Part shown: piece after piece, positions 1-5,307 of the stretch | How the letters are laid out: every line of letters starts with the position of its first letter | Position numbering within the stretch: position 1 is the stretch's first letter | NCBI GenBank assembly: GCA_015493625.1 | Contig: WGCT01000178.1 | Span: 1-8,232, forward strand | Direction of reading: 5' to 3' | Origin: Draconibacterium sp. | GTDB taxonomy: Bacteria > Bacteroidota > Bacteroidia > Bacteroidales > Prolixibacteraceae | DNA: 8,232 nt | Program-made: the position numbers and the translations under genes | Notes under the pieces: model-generated | Told to the model about the DNA's origin: nothing | Databases searched by the model: none | Seen by the model: only the letters and a program-made list of their open reading frames with translations

Positions 1-135
1 CATTTGGGCGAGGGATTAGAGTCGTTTTTTAACTTTTTAAGGAGATTTTATACAGGGAATGGTCAAACTTACGCACTTTATGTAATTGTATTTTTGGTTA
101 TTCTTATACTATTTTCAAAACAGATATTTTTATAA
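1..135 (+). CDS. C-terminal tail of a NuoL/NuoM-type proton/sodium-pumping membrane subunit (partial, 5' end outside window)
   Basis: Reading frame 1 is open from the first base to a TAA at 133-135 and gives 44 residues. They comprise a short amphipathic part with 'FLRRFYTGNGQTYALY' followed by a very hydrophobic segment ending 'LFSKQIFL'. A positively charged stretch, then a 'TGNGQTYALY'-like motif, then one last transmembrane helix is the usual end of antiporter-like subunits of complex I and of group 4 hydrogenase-type complexes (NuoL, NuoM, HyfB, MbhH types). The stop lies 26 nt before the NuoH-type gene, so it belongs to the same operon. These subunits carry the H+ or Na+ translocation. 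Which antiporter paralogue this is, and whether more lie upstream, cannot be decided from 44 residues. Confidence 0.72.
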   Translation, partial: HLGEGLESFFNFLRRFYTGNGQTYALYVIVFLVILILFSKQIFL

Positions 136-161
136 TCTACTGAATATTTATACATCGGAAT

Positions 162-1082
162 ATGAACATTTGGATAACAATATTAGGATTTTTAGCCACC
201 GTATTTCTGGCTTTTGTAGTTGGTGTATTTTATGGTGGTTTTGTTCGTAAAATTACAGCCCGCGTTCAAAACAGAGTTGGGCCACCTGTTTATCAGAATT
301 TTCTTGATATCGTAAAACTGTACAGTAAAAAAACAGCAATTAACCATGGGTGGATGCAGCACCTTGGGCCGGCTTTTGCAATTACAGCATCGGTTACAAG
401 TTTAATGTTTATTCCTATTTTAAATGGTACGGGTTGGTTTCCATGGTTCGAAAACCTCAATTTTAAAGGCGATTTAATTTTTCTTCTTTATATGATGGTG
501 TTTGGCTCTTTGGGAATGGCACTCGGGGCAGGGCAAACTGGTAACCCCAATTCGGCGATTGGCGTTTCGCGTGGATTATCGCAAATGGTAGGGTACGAAA
601 TTCCATGGGTTTTGGCACTTGTGGCATTAATGCTTCAAACCAAAACTACTTCGTTAACAGGGCTGCTCGATTATCAGGTTTCAAACGGAACATGGATGAT
701 GTTTGAATCGCCGTTTGCATTTGTAGCCGCTGTATTAGCCATGCTCGGAATGTTTCATTATGCACCGTTCGATGTGCCTTTTGCGCCTGCAGAACTTTCG
801 TCGGGGCCGGCATCCGAATTTGGCGGTAAATATCTGGCATTAATGATGTCGTCGGGGTCAATATTTTCGTTTGTAAAACTTGTACTCATTGTCGATGTTT
901 TTATGGGAGGAGCTTCAAACCTTATTATGTTGGTTGTTAAAACATTCGCTCTTTATATGATTCCGGTATTGTATGGTATTGTGAGCCCACGATATAGAAC
1001 TGAGCAGTCAATCCGGTATTTTTGGGGATGGCCGACTTTTATTGGAATATTGGGAGTTATTTATGCCGTTTTTGTTCGATAA
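162..1082 (+). CDS. NuoH/HyfC-type membrane anchor subunit of a complex I-like oxidoreductase
   Basis: This 306-residue integral membrane protein has about eight hydrophobic segments, near residues 4-26, 70-88, 103-123, 147-160, 184-200, 226-247, 252-275 and 288-304. The family joins the peripheral redox arm to the antiporter subunits. Diagnostic features are the first-loop motif RVQNRVGP (34-41), the segment RGLSQMVGYE (137-146) with its conserved Glu146, and the loop starting PFDVPFAPAE (202-211) and ending EFGG (219-222). In most homologues this last loop reads PFD-x-PEAE-x-E. Here Phe207 and Pro209 replace the first two glutamates, while Glu211 and Glu219 remain. The length is close to that of HycD/HyfC/MbhM-type proteins. 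The ATG at 162 begins directly before the first membrane helix; no clear Shine-Dalgarno sequence is seen. The next gene starts 18 nt after the stop. Family membership is sure; whether it moves H+ or Na+ is unknown. Confidence 0.93.
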   Translation: MNIWITILGFLATVFLAFVVGVFYGGFVRKITARVQNRVGPPVYQNFLDIVKLYSKKTAINHGWMQHLGPAFAITASVTSLMFIPILNGTGWFPWFENLNFKGDLIFLLYMMVFGSLGMALGAGQTGNPNSAIGVSRGLSQMVGYEIPWVLALVALMLQTKTTSLTGLLDYQVSNGTWMMFESPFAFVAAVLAMLGMFHYAPFDVPFAPAELSSGPASEFGGKYLALMMSSGSIFSFVKLVLIVDVFMGGASNLIMLVVKTFALYMIPVLYGIVSPRYRTEQSIRYFWGWPTFIGILGVIYAVFVR

Positions 1083-1100
1083 AAAATAAAATCTGAAAAG

Positions 1101-1646
1101 ATGATAAATGATAAGAATTCAAAAAAAATAGTTGATATTATACAGGACTTTTCCCGTAGGCACTCTCTTTTTGTGCTTGCCTACGGAACAGGTTGTGGAG
1201 CCATTGAAATTCCTCCAACCATGACTTCGCGCTACGATGCGGAACGGTTTGGAATTAGAGGAATGGCCACTCCGCGCCAGGCCGATTTACTACTTATTAC
1301 AGGTTATTTGGCTTCGAAAACATTAAAACGGGTAATTCGTGCTTACGAACAGATGCAAGACCCGAAATATGTAATTGGTTTTGGAAGTTGTACAATTAAT
1401 GGAGGAATGTATTGGGATTCGTACAACACAATTAAAATCTTGTCCGACTATATTCCTGTCGATGTATATATTAACGGTTGTATGCCACGTCCCGAAGCCG
1501 TTATCACCGGTTTTATAGAGTTGCAAAACCTTATTAAAGAGGGGAAAGCAAATGGCGCTCAGAAATATAAAGAAAACCTTGAGTGGTATCGCGAAAACCA
1601 GAAAAAAGTTATTAAAGACTGGAAAATGCCCGACTATAATTGGTAG
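1101..1646 (+). CDS. NuoB/MbsJ-type iron-sulfur subunit with a three-cysteine proximal cluster site
   Basis: This 181-residue soluble subunit belongs to the NuoB / [NiFe]-hydrogenase small-subunit family, which holds the proximal [4Fe-4S] cluster (N2 in complex I) beside the large-subunit active site. Family landmarks are 'SRYDAERFGIRGMATPRQAD' (43-62), 'GFGSC' (93-97) and 'PVDVYINGCMPRPEA' (119-133). Complex I has tandem cysteines in the first motif (CCAxE); here it reads Gly-Cys-Gly-Ala-Ile-Glu (31-36). Cys32 is therefore present but its partner is Gly33. The whole protein has only three cysteines: 32, 97 and 127. A three-cysteine cluster with one open iron site is what I recall for the archaeal sulfur reductase MbsJ. 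The C-terminal tail (about 145-181) is charged and ends 'DYNW'. Start ATG 1101 gives a normal N-terminus. The family call is firm; the Mbs-type assignment rests on the cysteine pattern. Confidence 0.92.
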   Translation: MINDKNSKKIVDIIQDFSRRHSLFVLAYGTGCGAIEIPPTMTSRYDAERFGIRGMATPRQADLLLITGYLASKTLKRVIRAYEQMQDPKYVIGFGSCTINGGMYWDSYNTIKILSDYIPVDVYINGCMPRPEAVITGFIELQNLIKEGKANGAQKYKENLEWYRENQKKVIKDWKMPDYNW

Positions 1647-1676
1647 TAGTTTTAACGAATAATAAATTATTGAAAA

Positions 1677-2258
1677 ATGACTGATACAATTTTAGATAAA
1701 GAACAAAAGTTGGTTCAACTACTGGAGCAGACATTTAAAAAGCTTTCGGGTAAAGTTGTACGCCAACGCCGGGTAACCGTTTCTGTAGAAAAAGAGTTGG
1801 TTCCTTCGGTGTTGTCGTATGCAAAATCGCAACTCGGATACATTCATCTTTCACATATGTCATGTGTCGACTGGCCGGAGAATAATAACTTCGAAATTAT
1901 TTATATTTTATGGTCGCCCGCCGATAAAGTTCAGTTGTTTATAAAAACATTAATTAACCGCGAAAATCCGGAAATTGATAATGTTGACATGATTTGGAAG
2001 CATGCTAACACTTACGAACGCGAGATTCGCGAAATGTATGGCATTCAGTTTAACGGACTGGTGGGAGCACAAGAGTTTATTTTAGAAGATTGGGACGATA
2101 TGCCACCTATGCGCCGCGATTTTGACACGGTTGAATATGTCGACGATAATTATACATTCAGACCCGGACGCGAAGATGCCGGAGATGTTAGAGAAGAGAT
2201 TGTAAAACGGAGCGGTGAAGATATTCCCGACTTTGCAAAAAAATATTCGAGAGATTAA
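1677..2258 (+). CDS. NuoC-type (30 kDa) subunit
   Basis: This 193-residue cytoplasmic subunit is of the NuoC / HycE-N-terminal type. It binds the NuoB- and NuoD-type subunits structurally and carries no cofactor. The family signature is clear at about 113-149: 'YEREIREMYGIQFNG' followed by 'FILEDWDDMPPMRRDF', matching the ExEIxDMFGIxFxGH...LPEDWxGxPLRKD pattern. The usual His-Pro after the glycine is Leu-Val here, as in many hydrogenase-type relatives. The N-terminal 40 residues are charged and variable. The C-terminal tail after 150 is acidic and extends beyond the signature by about 40 residues. NuoC and NuoD are separate genes here rather than fused as in HycE. The ATG at 1677 lies 30 nt after the previous stop; a 47-nt gap follows before the NuoD-type gene. 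Confidence 0.92.
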   Translation: MTDTILDKEQKLVQLLEQTFKKLSGKVVRQRRVTVSVEKELVPSVLSYAKSQLGYIHLSHMSCVDWPENNNFEIIYILWSPADKVQLFIKTLINRENPEIDNVDMIWKHANTYEREIREMYGIQFNGLVGAQEFILEDWDDMPPMRRDFDTVEYVDDNYTFRPGREDAGDVREEIVKRSGEDIPDFAKKYSRD

Positions 2259-2305
2259 AAGAGCTGAAAGCCGGTAGAGCAAAGTTCCTATTAAATTTTC
2301 AAAAA

Positions 2306-3409
2306 ATGAGAGAAAAAGCGACAACATTATATTTAGGACCACAACATCCGGGAATTACCGGAAATATGATGATAAAACTCAAAGTGGAGGGCGATACAGT
2401 TGTAAAGGCCGAAACTCATGTGGGATATTTACATCGTGGTTTCGAAAAACTGATGGAGAGGCGAAACTGGCTGCAAAGTTTTACCATTGTTTGCCGCATT
2501 TGCGTTCCCGAACCCGACCCAAATGAGTTAAACTATTCGCGTGCCGTAGAAGAGATAGAGGGCAGGACAGTACCTGAAAGAGCCGAGTGGATTCGTACAA
2601 TGATGATGGAACTGAGCCGGTTAGCAAGTTACCTGCTTTGGTTTGGCGGGCAAAATGGTTCGTCGGGGTTATACACCATGCCACAGTGGAGTGTGGGCGA
2701 CCGCGACTATATTCTCGATCTTTTTGAAGAACTTACAGGTGGCCGCGTCTATCATATGTATATCTGGCCGGGTGGTGTTCGCCGCGATTTACCCGACGGT
2801 TTTGCCGATAAAGTTTTGCAAACAATGGATTACCTCGAAAAGAGGCTTAAAAAGTACGACGATCTGATGTTCGCAAATACAATTTTTCAAAAACGTGCAC
2901 AGGGAATTGGTTGGATAGACCCGAAGAAAGCAGTGGAATGGGGAGTGGTTGGCCCGCCGTTACGAGCCGCCGGTATTAAATCGGATGTTCGTATCGACGA
3001 CCCGTATCTTATTTACGATAAACTCGATTTTGAAGTTCCTACGCAAACCGGTTCCGATGTTTGGTCGAGAGCACTAATTCGCCGTTTCGAATTCGAACAG
3101 TCTATATCGATGGTTCGCCAGTGCATCGAGAAAATGCCCAAAGGCGAGGTGTACAATAAAATTCCGAACCCGATGAAATGGACAATTCCTGCCGGCGATG
3201 CATATGTAAAAGCAGAATCGGCCAGAGGAGAGTTTGGTTATTACGTAGTTAGCGACGGTAGCGACAAGCCGCGCAGGGTGCATGTAAAAGGACCTGCATA
3301 TGTTCACGGTGTAACGCTTTTAGAGCGTATTCTGGTTGGAGCAAACATTGCCGACGTTTCGTTTATTATGAATAGCCTCGGTACATGCCCTCCTGAAATT
3401 GAAAGATAG
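2306..3409 (+). CDS. NuoD/MbsL-type large subunit, lacking a complete [NiFe] site and the quinone-binding residues
   Basis: This 367-residue protein is homologous to the complex I 49 kDa subunit and to [NiFe]-hydrogenase large subunits. N-terminal landmarks are GPQHPG (11-16) and 'HVGYLHRGFEKLMERRNW' (38-55). At the hydrogenase site ERICGIC the sequence reads Cys63-Arg-Ile-Cys66-Val-Pro-Glu69, so the second metal-binding cysteine is Glu. The C-terminal DPCxxC site reads Gly-Thr-Cys361-Pro-Pro-Glu364, again with Glu in place of the second Cys, and the protein ends three residues later. The complex I quinone ligands, His in HPxxH and Tyr in DRxDY, align with Thr18 and Val67. It is thus neither a normal hydrogenase nor a quinone reductase. 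With the three-cysteine NuoB partner it best matches Mbx/Mbs-type large subunits. It is intact with no frameshift, so the changes look evolved rather than decayed. The ATG at 2306 leaves only seven residues before the conserved block. Confidence 0.9.
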   Translation: MREKATTLYLGPQHPGITGNMMIKLKVEGDTVVKAETHVGYLHRGFEKLMERRNWLQSFTIVCRICVPEPDPNELNYSRAVEEIEGRTVPERAEWIRTMMMELSRLASYLLWFGGQNGSSGLYTMPQWSVGDRDYILDLFEELTGGRVYHMYIWPGGVRRDLPDGFADKVLQTMDYLEKRLKKYDDLMFANTIFQKRAQGIGWIDPKKAVEWGVVGPPLRAAGIKSDVRIDDPYLIYDKLDFEVPTQTGSDVWSRALIRRFEFEQSISMVRQCIEKMPKGEVYNKIPNPMKWTIPAGDAYVKAESARGEFGYYVVSDGSDKPRRVHVKGPAYVHGVTLLERILVGANIADVSFIMNSLGTCPPEIER

Positions 3410-3441
3410 ATAGTTAAAGATAATAAGGAAAAATATACAAC

Positions 3442-5229
3442 ATGGCATTTTTTGATATTAAAGGACTTGTAACTCCTTTCACAGCTCTCACACAGTTAGG
3501 GAAGGCACCGCATACTGTTACATTTCCATACCATAAAAAAGAGACAGCCGAACGTTATCGTGGGTTACACTACAACAATATAGAAGAGTGTATCGGATGT
3601 GGAAACTGTTCAACAATTTGTATGAACGAAGCCATCGATATGATTCATGTTGACGGAGTTGAAGGTGGAAAAGGCGACTCGGGATTGCGTCCGCGTGTCG
3701 ACAATGGTCGCTGTTGCTGGTGTGCTCTCTGCGTTGAAGTTTGCCCAACGGGTTCGTTAAATTTAACCAAAGAGTATATTTATGTTACTCCCGATGCCGA
3801 TGCTTTTTTGTGGACACCCGGAGTTAGCAACCCCGAGGGAAAAGAAATAATATCGTTTAACAGCAGCGTTGAAACTTCGTTGGGTATGTACAACCGTATT
3901 CCAATGCCCGAACTCGAAGGAAAAGAGCGGGTAAAATCGTTTGCCGAAGTTATGTTGTATTATTCCGAAGAAGAGGCACGCGAAGAGGCAACACGCTGTA
4001 TCTCGTGTGGGCTGTGTACCGAAGTTTGTCCGGCTCACATGCACATTCCCGAGTATATTAATGCCATTGCAAAAGGCGACGATAACGAAGCTATTAAAAT
4101 TATTTACGACAACAACCCGCTTGGCGAACTGTGCGGTAAAGTGTGTACTCGCCGTTGCGAAGATGTTTGTGCCATGCAGGTACGCGGCGATGCCGTTGCC
4201 ATTCGTTGGTTAAAAGAGTATGCCGTTGGCCGTGCCGAAACTGCCGATATTATTAAAGAGATTGTGAATCCGGAAATTAAAGAACCGAACGGATTTAAAG
4301 TGGGAATTGTTGGTGCGGGCCCGTCGGGGTTAACGGCCGGATATTATCTGGCACTTAAAGGGTTCGACGTAACCATTTACGAAGCAAATAAATATGCCGG
4401 GGGAATGACCATGTACGGAATTCCAAAATACCGGTTACCCATGGAATCGCTCGATAAACAAATCGATTATATGAAATCGATAGGAGTAAAAATCGAGTTC
4501 AATACAAAGGTTGGAAAAGACATTACATTCGATAAAATTTATAAAAGCCACGATGCCGTATTTGTTGGTGTTGGCTTCCAGGTGCCGTATAAAATGGGAA
4601 TTAAAGGCGAAGAGGCCGTTGGCGCATTCCCGGCAGTGAATATGCTGTTCGATGTAAATAATGGTAAAACACCCGATATCGGCAATAAAGTTGTTGTCAT
4701 TGGTGGAGGAAATGTTGCTATCGACGGAGCACGAGTTTCGCGCCGTTTGGGTGCCGAGGTTACCATTATGTATCGCCGTCGGGTGGTTGATATGCCGGCC
4801 GATTGGGAGGAGATTGAAGGAGCAGAACACGAAGGCGTTGAAATTATGCCGCAAACCATTCCGGTTGAAATTATTACCGACGAGAACAGTAAAGTTAAAG
4901 CAATAAAATATTTGAAAGCCGAAATGGTTGCCGACGACAAAGGCGGCCGTCCACGACCGGTGCCAATAGAAGGAAGCGAAACCATTATGGAAGTTTCGTC
5001 GGTAATTGGTGCAATTGGTCAGGAAGCTGATTATTCATTCTTTACCGAAGAGGCACTAAAAGAGATTGAAATTAACCGCGGACGAATGGTGGTTGACGAG
5101 AATATGATGACAGGAATGAAAGGAGTATTTGCCGGTGGCGATGCAGTAAACCGAACTGCCGATGCAATTTCGGCAATTGCCGACGGCTTTAAAGCTTGTA
5201 AGTCAATTGAGAAAATGCTGGTAAAATAG
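3442..5229 (+). CDS. NuoI-type ferredoxin fused to a GltD/NfnB-type FAD-dependent NAD(P)H oxidoreductase
   Basis: This 595-residue single frame contains two proteins usually encoded apart. Residues 1-115 resemble the NuoI subunit, with CxxCxxCxxxC at Cys50/53/56/60 and Cys91/94/97/101, giving two [4Fe-4S] clusters. Residues from about 155 form a GltD/NfnB-type unit. It has a cysteine-rich N-terminal domain (Cys186/189/192/196 and Cys231/235/239/243, probably two more clusters), an FAD-binding GAGPSG (291-296), a nucleotide-binding GGGNVAIDGAR (421-431), 'YRRRVVDMPADW' (444-455) and a C-terminal FAD motif GVFAGGDA (561-568). The Arg triplet 445-447 is typical of NADP(H)-using relatives; this preference is inferred. 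The joint is near residues 150-155; Met155 (codon at 3904) aligns with where stand-alone NfnB-like proteins begin, so an internal start is conceivable. It ends the operon and probably carries electrons between NAD(P)H and the NuoB-type cluster, replacing NuoEFG. An AAGGA lies 12 nt before the start, a rather long spacing. Confidence 0.93.
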   Translation: MAFFDIKGLVTPFTALTQLGKAPHTVTFPYHKKETAERYRGLHYNNIEECIGCGNCSTICMNEAIDMIHVDGVEGGKGDSGLRPRVDNGRCCWCALCVEVCPTGSLNLTKEYIYVTPDADAFLWTPGVSNPEGKEIISFNSSVETSLGMYNRIPMPELEGKERVKSFAEVMLYYSEEEAREEATRCISCGLCTEVCPAHMHIPEYINAIAKGDDNEAIKIIYDNNPLGELCGKVCTRRCEDVCAMQVRGDAVAIRWLKEYAVGRAETADIIKEIVNPEIKEPNGFKVGIVGAGPSGLTAGYYLALKGFDVTIYEANKYAGGMTMYGIPKYRLPMESLDKQIDYMKSIGVKIEFNTKVGKDITFDKIYKSHDAVFVGVGFQVPYKMGIKGEEAVGAFPAVNMLFDVNNGKTPDIGNKVVVIGGGNVAIDGARVSRRLGAEVTIMYRRRVVDMPADWEEIEGAEHEGVEIMPQTIPVEIITDENSKVKAIKYLKAEMVADDKGGRPRPVPIEGSETIMEVSSVIGAIGQEADYSFFTEEALKEIEINRGRMVVDENMMTGMKGVFAGGDAVNRTADAISAIADGFKACKSIEKMLVK

Positions 5230-5247
5230 CAGTCATCTCTCTTTTAT

Positions 5248-5285
5248 AAAAAATCCTCCGTAGTTTTCTACGGAGGATTTTTTTT
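5248..5285. terminator. Bidirectional intrinsic terminator between convergent transcription units
   Basis: A perfect inverted repeat has a 16-bp stem (5248-5263 pairing with 5268-5283) and a TTTT loop (5264-5267). The GC-richer core is ATCCTCCGTAG. On the + strand it ends in a run of eight T (5278-5285). On the - strand the A-run at 5248-5253 supplies a matching T-run. It lies 18 nt after the stop of the fusion gene and 22 nt beyond the end of the convergent peptidase gene, so it can end transcription from both sides. It also marks the 3' end of the oxidoreductase operon. Confidence 0.92.
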
Positions 5286-5307
5286 GTATGAAAAGTTTCA
5301 AATAAAT

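Noticed and set aside
2259..2305. A regulatory element or small gene in the 47-nt gap between the NuoC- and NuoD-type genes
   Set aside because: The gap is the longest inside the operon, but it shows no strong inverted repeat, T-run or open frame.
1101..3409. Group 4 [NiFe]-hydrogenase (Ech/Hyf/Mbh type)
   Set aside because: The large subunit lacks the second cysteine of both [NiFe]-binding pairs (Glu69 and Glu364), and the NuoB-type subunit has only three cysteines. Subunit homology alone does not make it a hydrogenase.
4435..4985. Two overlapping reverse-strand open frames of 139 and 148 codons
   Set aside because: They lie wholly inside the well-supported fusion gene in antisense, have no recognisable motif, and their sequence is explained by the constraint of the forward frame.
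162..5229. Ordinary NADH:quinone oxidoreductase (Nuo) operon
   Set aside because: The order is H-B-C-D-I, quinone-binding His and Tyr are missing in the D-type subunit, the N2 tandem cysteine motif is CG, and the I-type subunit is fused to a GltD-like flavoprotein.
3442..5229. Glutamate synthase small subunit
   Set aside because: The GltD-type half is only the electron-transfer flavoprotein module shared with NfnB and others. There is no glutamate synthase large subunit in the window, and the neighbours are complex I-like.
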